A stretch of 64,000 nt of DNA from Tubulanus polymorphus. Its lineage: Eukaryota > Nemertea > Palaeonemertea > Tubulaniformes > Tubulanidae. A model generated the notes under the pieces. The model saw only the letters and a list, made by a program, of their open reading frames with translations, made no database searches and was not told the origin of the DNA. Both the position numbers and the translations under genes were made by a program. The stretch covers positions 16,448,650-16,512,649 of the forward strand of contig NC_134026.1 of the NCBI RefSeq assembly GCF_964204645.1, read 5' to 3'. Shown here one piece after another: positions 24,776 to 36,392 of this stretch (positions are counted from its first letter, which is position 1; every line of letters begins with the position of its first letter).

Positions 24776-25080
24776 GGCTGAAAAATGGTTTTTATTAAAA
24801 AATGGTCAATTTCACTTTCGCCTGTAAGCTGGTCTGCAACATCATTGCCTCCATGGATGAGGAAAGAGCTCTTCTGATGTCTGCTTCATCATGACTTTGG
24901 AGCATATCGTGTGGCCTAGCCAAGTCGGTTTGGCTGCCACTCAATATCCTTTTGAGTCTGGATTGAAGTGGACGTCATTTGAAATAACTTGTTTATGTTG
25001 TTCTGTATGAATTACGCATGTGTTTCGTGTTCTATTTCCTTATGTTTAAATTTGTAACTTGTGTTTTGTATATTGTATTT

Positions 25081-25613
25081 TTAGGGTTTTCTGTTTCTTC
25101 ACAGAAAACCCTATTGAAATTCGCGTGATTATTATTATTTTTTTTTCCCTTTTCCACATAGTTTTTGTTAAAAGTGTAAAGGCTTCCTTACCTTACCGCT
25201 GTCGCCGATACAATCCGTATGATGTCCTTCAGCTCACTTCAATCTCCAGATACTGCATGGGAATTTTGATAAATCCACGTTATAAAGGCACTGTCGAGCC
25301 GTAAACATCGGAAATTTGGCTCCATTCAATTAGTTGCCATGTTGTGTTTTCTTACCGATATTTCTCTCTTCTTTTCGAGGAAGAGCTATCGAATAATTCC
25401 CTCTCTTCTCCACAATCAATTTCAAAGTCAATTTTATGAATTTATTGCTCAGCGGGTCCGAGTCCAAGAGTTTACGAGTCCGGCGTTCGCGTGTCTGACA
25501 GGCTTACGGGCATTTGTTTGTTACCTCTTTAATATTTTTGATTTCTTGTTATTCCGGTTATTTTATTTAAGTATATTGCTGATCAGTTCATGTAACCAAA
25601 AGCGTCAATAAAC
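25081..25613 (+). repeat. Interspersed repeat family, member 4, left part
   Basis: It begins with the hairpin AGGGTTTTCTGT...ACAGAAAACCCT, then ATT and T runs. From 25,131 it matches member 3 (4,655-5,132) with few changes, up to and including CAATAAAC at 25,606-25,613. It is cut there by the 10-kb transposon, and the rest resumes at 35,700. Confidence 0.85.
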
Positions 25614-25667
25614 GAGATTGGTGCGGTTTCTGACATTTTTCATACTTTACTATCGTTTTTCTGACTA

Positions 25668-25860
25668 TTTCCGGATCGTTCCAGAATAAATTAGAATTGC
25701 TTTTCCAGAAATTTCCGGATCTATCCAGAAAGCTGATCTCGTAACGGCACGGAGGGGGGATGCCGCGGAATTCCGGAAAATCGGAATTATTTTTCCAGAA
25801 ATTTCCGGATCGTTCCAGAATAAATTAGAATTGCTTTTCCAGAAATTTCCGGATCTATCC
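25668..25860. repeat. Left subterminal repeats of the KDZ element
   Basis: A block of about 70 bp with TTTCCGGATC, AGAATAAATTAGAATTGC and TTCCAGAAATTTCCGGA is present twice (about 25,669-25,735 and 25,802-25,868). A GC-rich spacer (GGCACGGAGGGGGGATGCCG) lies between. The same TTCCGGAAA core fills the right end. Confidence 0.8.
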
Positions 25861-25898
25861 AGAAAGCTGACCGTCAACAATATCCGGATATACTTAGG

Positions 25899-28800
25899 AT
25901 GGAGACTATTCACAAAGATATAATTTATGGGACTGTGTCATCCAGAAGAGATGGATTTAAACCAATCGTGCTAATGCCGCCGTTACAGATGTGTTTGTTT
26001 TGCGATCGAAAAATAACTTTGAGAAATGAACCGTCTTTTCCACATGTATTTACGAAAACCGGAGTTCACATAGCGGCTTCGTTTTCTGGAGAATGTAGGC
26101 ATTGTGTGAACAAGAAGCTTTTATATCACCCGCAATATTTCACAATGAATGGAATGAAGGACGAGCGTTATTATTATGAAAATCCAAACGAAACCTATTT
26201 TCTATCAACATCTCAAACCGCGTTTTCAATTGATTATCTTGAACATGTTTCCGTCTCGATAAATCATTTCGGGGCCTCTTTCAAAGCGCTCGCGGACGCC
26301 TACAACGAAGAACACGAAAATGCGAACAAAACAAGACTGCACTGTTCATCGGTCTTTTCGCGTACTCCTACAAGTGATGGTCAAGATGATTCGATAAATT
26401 GGTACCTGAATGAACTCAGACTCGAAGAAGCGTGGTTTTTGTACAGAATAACTAGGGAATCAAAACTGAACTACCCAAACCTGAAGACGCCAATATCAAA
26501 TTTCAAATACTTAAAGAATGGACACATCGATTTAGATGCAATTTGCAAACAAGCGTGGCCGGTGAGTCTTTGAAAATTGTTCCTCAATGTTGACAAGAAA
26601 GATATAGGCTACTGATATCATGCTACATTTCACATTGAGTCCATGTTAACATTACATATACTTATAAGAAACCCACATAACAGAAACGAACTAGGATTCT
26701 AACCATCTAAACCCCAATAAGCTATGGTACTCTCAAGCATAAACACCCACCAAAATAAACCTAACCGTAACTCTCTAAACACTAAACCCTCTAAATTCTC
26801 TCTAAAACCTTATCCCTAAACCCCCATTGAAACCTAACCCGCTAAACACTAAACCCTAACCCCCTAAACCCTAACCCTCTGAACACTAAAACCCGCTAAA
26901 ATCTAACTCTCTAATCCCTGAACACTAAACCCTAGCCCCCTAAGCCCTAGCCCCCTAAACCCTAACCCTCTAATCACTAAACCCTAACCCTAACCCCCTA
27001 ACCCCGTAAACCCTAAACCCTAACCCTCTAAAACCTAACCCCGTAAACCCTAACCCTCTAAACCCTATAAACACTAAACCTCTAAAGACAAAACCCTAAC
27101 CCTCTAATCACTAAAACTTACCCTCTAAACACTAAACCCTAGCCCCCTAAAACCTAACCCTCTAAAAACTAAACCTCTAAACACTAAACCCTAACCCTCT
27201 AATCATTCAACCCTAACCCTCTAAACACTAAATCCTAGCCCCCAAAACCCTAACCCTCTTAAACCTAAACCTCTAAACACTAAACCCTAACCCTCTAAAC
27301 ACTTACCCTCTGAACACTAAACCCTAACCCTCTTAACACTAAACCCTAGCCCCCTAAACCCTAACCCCGTAAACCCTAAACCCTAACCCTCTAAACACTA
27401 AACCCTAACCCTCTAATCACTAAACCCTAACCCTCTAAACACTAAACCCTAGCCCCCTAAACCCTAACCCTCTAAAACCTAAACCTCCAAACACTAAACC
27501 CTAACCCTCTTAACACTAAACCCTAGTCCCCTAAACCTTAGCCCCCTAAACCCTAACCCTCTAAAACCTAAACCCCTAACCCCGTAAACCCTAAACCTCT
27601 AAAACCTAACCCCGTAAACCCTAAACCCTCTAAAACCTAACCCTATAAACACTAAACCCTAACTCTCTAAACACTAAACCCTCTAAATTCTCTCTAAAAC
27701 CTTATCCCTAAACCCCCATTGAAACCTAACCCGCTAAACACTAAACCTCAACCCCCTAAACCCTAACCCTCTGAACACTAAAACCCGCTAAAATCTAACT
27801 TTCTAATCCCTGAACACTAAACCCTAGACCCCTAACCCTAGCCCCCTAAACCCTAACCCTCTAAAACCTAACCCCGTAAACCCTAAACCCAAACCCTCTA
27901 AAACCTAACCCTATAAACACTAAACCCTAACCCTCTAAACACTAAACCCTAACCCTCTAAACACTAAACCCTAGCCCCCTAAACCCTAACCCTCTAAAAC
28001 CTAAACCTCTAAACACTAAACCCTAACCCTCTAAAACCTAAACCTCTAAACACTAAACCCTAACCCTCTAAACACTAACCCTCTGAACACTAACCCTCTT
28101 AACACTAAACCCTAACCCTCTAAACACTAAACCCTAACCCCCTAAACCCTAGCCCCCTAAACCCTAACCCCCTAACCCCGTAAACCCTAAACCCTAAAAA
28201 CCACTGAACCCTAACCCTCTAACTCTCTAAACCCTGAACCCTCTAATTTCTCTCTAACCCTTTGAACACTAAACCCCCTAAACCCTAACCCTCTTAACCC
28301 TAACCCTCTAAACACTAAACCCTAACCCCCTAAACCCTAACCCCTAAACCCCTAAAACCTAAACACTAAACCCCTGAACACTCTAAACCCAAACCCTTTA
28401 AAACCTAAATCTATAAAATTTAACCCTTTAAAAACTAAACCCCTAACCCCGTAAACCCTAACCATATGAAACCTAACGCTCTAAAGCCTAACCCCCAAAC
28501 ACCACTCCTCTAATATAATGGGAAATAAATAGTTCGTTGCTTTGTTTATATAGAATCGCAGACAATAACGCGATTCTTTGCGATCTAATTTTAAAATAAG
28601 CTTAGCAGTCCGGTACTCGTTATATTAAAGGTATTTGAAGAAAAAGAACGAAAGTGGATTAAACATGTGTGCGAAACGAAGGGGTGTAGGGAGGGGTACG
28701 TCACTATCGATGGCAATGAAAAGCTTCATCGGGCAAAGTGTGCAGCGGATAGCCAAGTACATTTTGACGATACAAACTCAATCAGAACAATCATAACATG

Positions 28801-30254
28801 TCAGAATGACCCTTCTTATGGCGGGAAACACAACCCTCGTCAAGGGAGGTGTCAGCTCTGATCACTTCAACTCTTACGATGAATTCTCGATGATAGTTTA
28901 TTTACGGGCGTAGGCTATAACATGCTCGTACATTTAGGTTGCCCTATCATTGAAAACATCAGCAAAACGTATACCTGTTAATTTAAAGTTACTTAATATC
29001 AATAGGTTCTGTAACGAACATAGACCAATGGAAGAGAAAAAGCTGACAGACAAACCCAATAAAGACGACCATACAAAACGACCTGAAAGACAGACGCGGA
29101 TTCCATTATATCTCACAGGTACATGAAAATTAACGCTAGGTTTATACTCATAGGGTCAGCGACAATTCAAGATGTTTTTGATTTATATTTTTAATTACAA
29201 TCTGTTACTATTAAAGAATATATTTAAATGTTTGCATGTATATAAATATAAATTCAAGGTTAATTCAATACAACCTAAGAACATATTTAATATTTCAACC
29301 CTCTAGTAACCCTCTAATGACAATACTAATCCTATGACTTCACTGACCATGTAATGATACTGAACATGTGACACTCTCGAACACAAGAACCCTTTCTTAT
29401 GCTCCAACGCTATTGACAATATAACCCTATTACCTTCCCTGACACAACAACCCTATGATCCTATGACCCTCTCTGACCCTACGTTTAACTATACCCCCAG
29501 TATGGTTATGGTCAATGTCAGGGATTTACTTTAAACAATGATTCTGACCCTGTAAACAGGGTTTTATTTCTTTCGTTGCGATTCATATAGTAACGAAATC
29601 GATATTGTTTACAGATGTATCACGTTACTGTATCACGTTGTTGTACACGATGTTAAACGTGCGCGAAATATGTTACTTGTGGATGAATCCGTCGCTGAAT
29701 TAGGATGCAAAGATAGAGTACAGAAATTGAATAAGTTTTATTCTACTACTGCCGGTATGTTTGCTGCGATAAAACCTTGTGGAATCGTCGTCAGAATGGT
29801 TGAGATGTTTTCGCATGAAAGTATAACACAGGCTTTCCTTTTCTTACATGAAACATATGTGAGAAATGGATATAAAGATTACTTGAGATACGTCGGTTAT
29901 GATCGTTGCTGTGAGTTGCATCCATTTTTGTGCCGACTAGCCAAAGACGGTGTTGTTGAAGCATCCGAATTGTTGGAGAACACCAAGTTTTTGGTGGATA
30001 TTTTCCATGTTGTGAAACACACGAAGCCTACATGCATGCCTCTCGATGGGCCTCAATGTAAATACCATCCTAATTTAGATGCATTTCAAGATATCGCCGG
30101 CACGAATACAGAAAGTTGCGAACAGGGTTTCGTTCGATTGAATCGATACAAAGCGGCAACTAGATACATGACCAGGAATAAAAGGAAATTATTTTTCAAC
30201 TTGATTAATAATGACTTTAACGAGAGACTTGAAAAAAGATTAAAACTTGTATAA
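25899..30254 (+). CDS. KDZ-superfamily transposase with cysteine clusters, spliced
   Basis: Exon 1 is 25,899-26,561 (221 codons, phase 0, donor GTGAGT). It holds LPPL-type N-terminal sequence with CLFC (residues 32-35) and CRHC (66-69), a zinc-binding cluster of the CxC type found with KDZ transposases. Exon 2, 28,631-28,848, carries HVCETKGC, then the motif YVTIDGNEKLHR with the likely first catalytic Asp, and more cysteines. Exon 3, 29,006-29,118, restores the cluster end FCNEH in phase 2, then turns Lys/Arg-rich. The last exon, ending at 30,254, has VGYDRCCEL, FLVDIFHVVKHT and GTNTESCEQ, which hold the remaining acidic candidates. The exon 3-4 junction is uncertain: an acceptor at 29,614 breaks phase, while one at 29,559 keeps it. 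The protein would be about 530 residues. It probably cuts and joins transposon ends; domestication cannot be excluded. Confidence 0.75.
26700..28505. repeat. Telomere-like degenerate array (copy A), in transposase intron 1
   Basis: About 1.8 kb of CCCTAA, CCCTAAA, CCCTCTAA and ACACTAAA words, with CCCTAGCCCC and CCCCGTAAA variants. A block beginning AACTCTCTAAACACTAAACC and running through AATTCTCTCTAAAACC occurs at 26,769 and again at 27,661, a higher-order period of 892 bp. The C-rich strand is the transcribed-sense strand of the transposase gene. Heavy degeneration argues against a functioning chromosome end. Confidence 0.9.
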
Positions 30255-30912
30255 AACATGTGTAAAACGCGCTTCACACCGTATGTTTATTACTTTTCTA
30301 AACTGATAAAGATATTAGTATAAACGAGGAGATTTTTCTAAGCTTTTGGCTACGTATTCCAATGGTCGTTTTATTGAAGCTTAAGACCTGAAATTTGATA
30401 GAAAAATGTTGTATTATACAGAACTAGTAACATGTTATGTTATGTTGTAATCACAGCAATGAGATTTGCTCTTTATAGGTTATTTTAGCTGATGTTTGTC
30501 TCATTTCAGCCCAACATTAATGAAGGAGTTAATACCCGGCATTACTTTTTCCGAATCCTCATAGTTTCTGAAATATTGAACTGTAAACTGTCTAATAGGG
30601 GGGGGGGGGGGGGGGGTTACAAAGCTAATCCCGCTAAAACCAATTTCAAACGTCTTCTCTGGGATTAAAGATGTAGTTGACACGAAAATAGATGTGAATA
30701 TAAACTTAAATCATAGCTCCAATGAAAATATATATATTCCCATTGTAATGTTACGATGTAAATAAGGATATACTTTTGAGATATTTTCAAGAAATGGTAA
30801 GTGGATAAGTAACTTCAGTTTAAATTCTAATGTGTACCGGTAATTATATTCGGATGGGCAAATATATAAACAGATACACTTACTGTTGTTCCAAAGGCAC
30901 TTTTGATGCTGA
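30255..30912. other. Intergenic gap between the convergent transposon genes
   Basis: This is a 658-bp spacer between the stop of the transposase and the stop of the NTPase gene. It contains a G run at about 30,598-30,617, whose length differs from copy B, and no supported gene. It presumably supplies the 3' ends of both transcripts. Confidence 0.6.
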
Positions 30913-33900
30913 CTAGCTGTTAACAAACTCTGATCTTGTCACTTTCAACGAAGTTAACATCTCATCTTCTATGTTTTCAGTTTTGAGAAAACTTATCTGA
31001 AAAGAGATCAATCATAATTGTATATCAATATATATGTACAGAGAGGAATGAAAGGGTCATAAATATTTTAATGGACCCATGTATACAAATATATTGTGTT
31101 TGTATATCACGCGACAAACTGAAAGAATATTTTTTGCCTAGAACTAAGAATTGTTTAAAATGCCTACCTTATCAGTAGCAATGTTTATGGTGCCGGCATT
31201 TCGGTTCTCAAGCATTTGGAATATTTCTTTAATCTTATTCTTCCCCCCATTTACTTTGAATGCCGACTTCTTTTGCATCGCACTCATGAATACCTCTCTC
31301 CCTTGATTTAATATGACAATTTTCATGAGTCGTTGGTTCGTTTCGGTGATACCTTTAGTAAAACAATATTTAGATAATTGTTTGACGTATACGAAATAGT
31401 CGATGCGTGTACAAATGAAAAGCACAAAAACAAAATCTGGATTTTCCCGGAAAACTCAATCTAAAAATCTTATAATCTTTCTATTATGAGACCAAAAATG
31501 AAAAATAGTGGTTTTTCTCGGGAAATGCAAATCTTTATATCCCTCTAGTTATCATATAGGCCTATAGCTCCCATTTTATGTTGCGGTACCGTGGAATTCC
31601 GCGTAAACATAATTATTCTAACATAATTATTTTTATCAAGACATTATATTTGGATGACTGTCGAAATTAATTTTTGCTTTTATTCAAAAGCCGATAAGGC
31701 TAGCCTGTATACCTATATACCTGTACAAATATAACATATTTTACATTATTCTACCGGTTGATAATCTATTAGTGAAAGTTACACTTTTACCATTAATCTA
31801 GTAGTTTAAAAAAACAACAAATACGTGCGTTTTCATAATTGATAATCATTTACCATCGTATGTTTTACAGTCATTTTTAATAATGAAGCTTCAATTTGTA
31901 CAACCTACTACGCTTCTTCAATTACACAAAATCTACTCCGGAATGAAGGCCAGTATACGCCAAACGTGATTTAAGTTCAGGACACTGTTACAGGATCCGA
32001 TTGACCGATTGCCCGGGATAAGCATATTCTCAATAAGGCAAGTTAGTGTCAATAGTTCTATCGATTAGGACGAGGTACCTTTTCTACAGCCAGGGTTTGA
32101 TGTAGCCTACGTCTTAAATTTTTTGACCGTCCATGTGGAGTAGTCCCGAGTGCATCGTCGACATAATGTTACATCACTCAGAAAAGTCCAAGGTGACTTG
32201 TGAGGAACTGTTATTGCGTTTATCTAAGTAACGTATCTTACCATCCGGGATTAAGACTGGCGGCGAATCATTTTCCATTCCCACCACAGTCGCGACATGG
32301 TCAATGCATAGCGAAACAATTTCTACCGAAGCCCTGATCACTTCCGATCTGATTGTGTTCCTCTCGTGATCAAGCTGTTCATCATCACCGTCATAGAAGA
32401 TGTTGAATAGTAGTTGTATCGCTGGGCAAAGACGAAGTACCTGTCCCTTGCCTTTTGAGTAAAGCGCTGTTAATATGAAAGCAATATCAAATTAATTTTT
32501 CTTTAATGATTTTGTGGTAATATGTTAAACCGTAAAGTATGATCAATATTCAAATCGTATAGAACACTTGCTGATTAATTTGCTATGACATTATCATTTG
32601 CAAGTAGGTGAATTTGTTATTTTCTTTGTTTTCAACAGCTGGAAATACCTGAAGACTTGAAAGTACTCCTCGCTACTAAAATATAACTATAATATAATTT
32701 ATTAGATTTAAACTCACCACTTAGCAGGTTGTTGGCCAAACAATTCGATTTCAATTTTTGTTGAAATTTATCATAAATGTCCGAAACTTCGTTATCTGTA
32801 TCTGTGTCTATTCTGTACAAGGTCACATCATTGTCACCGTTGTGCAGTACTTGTTTACTGAATGCCTCGCCTACATTTAGTGAAACATTTATAAATCAAA
32901 AATTTGAAAAATATAGGAGGTACTTTTTAGGACTAGAATAAAAACATATAATGATCTTAATAAAAGACAAATTTTTTACTTTCAATACGTAAAAATACAC
33001 TTCCAAGTAAAGAGTTAATTTAGAATTTTCAAAAAATATAATGAAAACTAATTGAACTATTACAACGATTTAGCAATTCACGATATTCCGCTCCAAAACA
33101 CGTTTTGTGCGATGAGGAACAAGTGACCAACATCAGTCACGAATCAGAACATTAAACTGACCCGTTTCCCGTCTACATAGCAACATTTCATAAAACCGGC
33201 AACTATCTATTTACTTACATAAACGCTCAATGAAGACATCTCCGGTATCATCGTCCGTACACTTTAAATCTTCGAATGTGTTGAATTTCGGCTTAGGAAA
33301 TAACCAAAGAAATCTTGATGTGAGACCTTTGTCAATATTTTGCTTCTCCGTTATTAATGAATATGCCGTACTTGGCTGTGTCATCCCAAATATCGATAGG
33401 CCGGTGGTTTCCATTGTAAAATTAGCTTTTTCACCAACTGTAAAATAGATACCGGCATTATTATCTTTTATGTTGAGCATGTTTATGTTAAAAATGAGAA
33501 TTTCTAACAATACAACCGGTGGGTGTCTATGTTCTTGTTGTTAGTAAATTTTGTATATCAATAGACAAATGGTTACTAGTGGGCTCATGTGTTTTGATTA
33601 TGTTCAATGACTTTAATAGGTGGCAGCTTCCCTGGCCTGGACACTGAGAGGTGACGACTATTGACTTGTTGCCGCGATCTGGACTGGTCCGGACACAAGT
33701 ATGATTTAACTTTTATATGGTTTATCTTATTTATTGAATTGAACCTGCAGTGAATAGGCTTAAATTATTTGGATGAATCCAGAAATGACCTTACCCGTTT
33801 TCCTTGTCCAGGAATTACCGTTATACATTTGTAATATTCTTGAAAATTCGTTTGTTTCTAACAATCCCTTGCTTCCGCTGTATATGTTTATTTGCGTTAA

Positions 33901-35187
33901 GAAATTTGTTAATTCATCTTGTAGGGCAAATGCTTTTCCGTTGTTTTCGGCCATCAAGGCGCCCATTTTTTCAAAACTTTGATCGTCTAATGTCCAGATA
34001 ACAGATTTAACGTCTGGTCTTGACTCTTCCACCTTGTTTTTGATCATTTTTAGTACTTTACTCATCAGCCTATACACTGTTGACTTCCCTGACCCAGTCG
34101 GGGTGCAAACGGCAAGCCAGTTGATAGCCGGTTCTTCCCACATGGTGTTTGAAACTTTGACGATCGCGTTACTACATATATATGATGATATGCCTAATAA
34201 CCCAAAAAGTACTGACGAATCGGGTACGTTCATCTTATCTGCAAGAAATTTACAACCCTGCAACAAAATAAAATAGAATCATTTTTTTAGAATTACTTTT
34301 TGTTATAGGCCTAGGCCTATAATGAAATGAACTTCATAAAATATTATTCTAATACTGTTATACTTTGTTCAGAGGTTATGGCTCAACCGCATTCCTAAAT
34401 TCACGAGAAAAAGGTTAAATATTCATTGACTTGAATATGGAAGAAATGTATTTTTTTATGATTTATACCCTAGAAATTTATTGCTCAATTTCTTGTAAAT
34501 GATATCCTAGCTATTCAATGACAAGGGTTAAATTTTCAAATTCCTGGAGCGGGGTGTTTTTGAGTCATACAGGGCATGGTTTTGAGAAAAATTATAGGTT
34601 ACCAGGGCTGTTAGGAAGTCTACTGACTAAAAAATCTAATCAATAATTAGGCCTAGACCTAGCCTTAGATCTATAGGCCAACCATGTTGACGATATTAAT
34701 GATGACTATTTCCGCGATTTAAATTATTGTTGTTATGAAATAGGCTTAGCCTAACTAGAAAACCGAAGAACAATTTTGTATGAAATAATGGTAATCTCTT
34801 TGACGCGACGGGTACATACTCTGTGTTGGTATCAACAGACAAATAAGAGGCCTCTACAGGGACACATTTACGTCATTTCAAACGGTGAAATGGTTAACGA
34901 CTTCCACTACATATTTATTAAATAGACCTATTCCAACTGCATAATGTAGACAATAGTGCGGCATACATAGCCATTGAGCTATATATCCATACGATGCAAG
35001 GAAATAGCATATGTTATGGAAAAGGTGCATGAATTACGAATTAATTCTGTTGCTAAATGCAGGCCTTAAGTAGCCTATTTGATATGGTTGGCTAAAGTTT
35101 ACTTACCTCTTCCAGCTTCGTTGGGAAAACATTCCAGCGTATTTCTTTCTCCCAACATTTATTTAAATAAGCTAATCTAGATTCCAT
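30913..35187 (-). CDS. DUF3987-like P-loop NTPase, seven exons, intact (copy A)
   Basis: The - strand exons are 35,187-35,107, 34,257-33,795, 33,437-33,219, 32,870-32,718, 32,466-32,242, 31,352-31,168 and 30,996-30,913. All have GT-AG borders and matching phases (0,1,1,1,1,0), giving 1,410 bp or 469 residues from MESRLAY to SEFVNS-stop. The Walker A motif TPTGSGKST is at residues 79-87. A Walker-B-like LQDEL (Asp141, Glu142), SRILQMYNG..WTRKT, GMTQPSTAY (about 200) and GLTSRFLWLFP with a possible arginine finger (Arg223) follow, the order seen in DUF3987 proteins. That family is best known beside primases in bacteria and phages; its chemistry is not settled. Placement inside the transposon and convergent with the transposase suggests an ATP-driven accessory role in transposition or element copying (inference). 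Confidence 0.8.
33573..33581. other. Empty target site for the 2.4-kb element of copy B
   Basis: TTACTAGTG is present once here. In copy B it is duplicated at 54,624-54,632 and 57,009-57,017 around an insertion. The site lies in the second intron of the NTPase gene. Confidence 0.95.
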
Positions 35188-35339
35188 GTTGAAATGATTG
35201 AATGGGATCAGCTTTTTATGTTTGATGATAAAAGTCGTTGTGTTACTACGCAACAAATGACTGTTCCCTAAATAAATTAGTTAATTTCCGTGGTAACGGA
35301 TCAAAATCCTTATAACATTATTCACTGTACACGATTTTT

Positions 35340-35672
35340 GGAATGAGATTTCCGGAAATTTCCAGAAAAATCCGGAATTTATTTTCCGGAATTCCATTTG
35401 ACCCCCCCCCCCCTGCGATAATGAGATTTCTAGAATTTTCCGGAAATTTCTGGAATTATTTGTTTAAATTTTAACACCACGATTTTTGTAATGAGATTTC
35501 CGGAAATTTCCAGAAAAATCCGGAATTTATTTTCCGGAATTCCAAGTGACCCCCCCCCCCCTGCGATAATGAGATTTCTAGAATTTTCCGGAAAATTCTG
35601 GAATTATTTGTTTAAATTGTAAGACCCCTCCTTAGATTTTTCCGGAAATTTCTAAATGATTCCGGAAATTGA
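35340..35672. repeat. Right subterminal repeats of the KDZ element
   Basis: A unit of about 120 bp (ATGAGATTTCCGGAAATTTC, then a C run, then CTGCGATAATGAGATTTC) is repeated twice, followed by further TTCCGGAAATT words. The C-run length differs between copies A and B. It mirrors the left subterminal zone. Confidence 0.8.
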
Positions 35673-35699
35673 GAAAATGTCAGAAACCGCACCATTATG

Positions 35700-36212
35700 C
35701 AATAAACAGACTTTGAATTGATCAAGTTTAAATCAAGGTCGTTGAGTCGCGGAAGGCTACTAGAATTACGTTCGTCTTCGTCTCAGAGAGAAAACAAACG
35801 ACAGAAAAGTATCAGGTGATTATCGATAGCCTACAACGGTACACACAGTTGACAAACAGTGTTAGGCCTGTGCCGGTTGGTGCGTACTGGGACTAAATAT
35901 ACTGGTTGGTCAGTTGGTTCGGTTGTGAAGTGTGGAAGCTAAGATTATAAGAAAGCCTACCGGTATTTATTTGTCTATAGGCCTATTATATAGAAGCCAA
36001 TACCATTTTAAGTACGTAGTTGTTAACCGCACGTGATTGACGGTGATCTCCACAGGTTAACCGCGTATGTGAGGTCCCTACTAAGTATATAATGCCATAT
36101 GAGTGAGTTCCTAGTAGCCAATACCATTTTAAGTACGAAATTGTAACACGTACGTGACTGTACGGTGATATCCACAGGTTAACCGTACGTGAGTTCCCTA
36201 AAAACGCTGTAT
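35700..36212 (+). repeat. Interspersed repeat family, member 4, right part
   Basis: It continues the repeat cut by the transposon and aligns with 5,125-5,490. Its tail contains two tandem copies of a unit of about 97 bp beginning AGCCAATACCATTTTAAGTA (35,994 and 36,116) and ending with CCACAGGTTAACCG and GTGAGTTCCCTA-type words. Confidence 0.8.
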
Positions 36213-36319
36213 GTGAGTTCCTATAATCAGCAAACGCGCATGCGTAAAAGAATAGAGTTTGGGTTAGGTGAGGCTAGGCTATTTGTAAATCAAATTTCAT
36301 CCACCCACCAGTTACGTTC

Positions 36320-36392
36320 TGTGGCACAGTGGGTAAATCACTGGACTACTACTGGATTTTTTTTTCGTTTGGTTTCGAATCCCAATATTGCA
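36320..36392 (+). repeat. tRNA-derived SINE-like sequence (copy A)
   Basis: TGGCACAGTGGGTAAATCAC fits a polymerase III A box (TRGYNNANNGG). GGTTTCGAATCCC about 40 bases later is a B box with one extra T. A T run interrupts the region between them, so no functional tRNA is proposed. Confidence 0.5.

Larger units (their letters stand above)
25614..35699. mobile_element. 10.1-kb two-gene KDZ-type DNA transposon (copy A, complete)
   Basis: CAATAAAC flanks the unit at 25,606-25,613 and 35,700-35,707 and is single in the related repeat at 5,125-5,132, so this is an 8-bp target duplication. The ends are inverted: both read GGTGCGGTTTCTGACATTTT inward after six divergent outer bases (GAGATT at the left, CATAAT at the right). 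Subterminal zones (25,668-25,860 and 35,340-35,672) are dense in TTCCGGAAA-type words, plausible transposase binding sites. It encodes a + strand KDZ-type transposase and a - strand DUF3987-like NTPase, transcribed toward each other, with a telomere-like array in the first transposase intron. Zisupton-group elements are known to be large with 8-bp duplications, which fits. Confidence 0.85.

Noticed and set aside
26700-28505. A true chromosome end
   Set aside because: The repeats are degenerate, mixed in length, have an 892-bp higher-order period and are flanked on both sides by exons of one gene, so this is interstitial.
36320-36392. Functional tRNA gene
   Set aside because: A and B boxes are present but no cloverleaf fits and a T run interrupts the middle.
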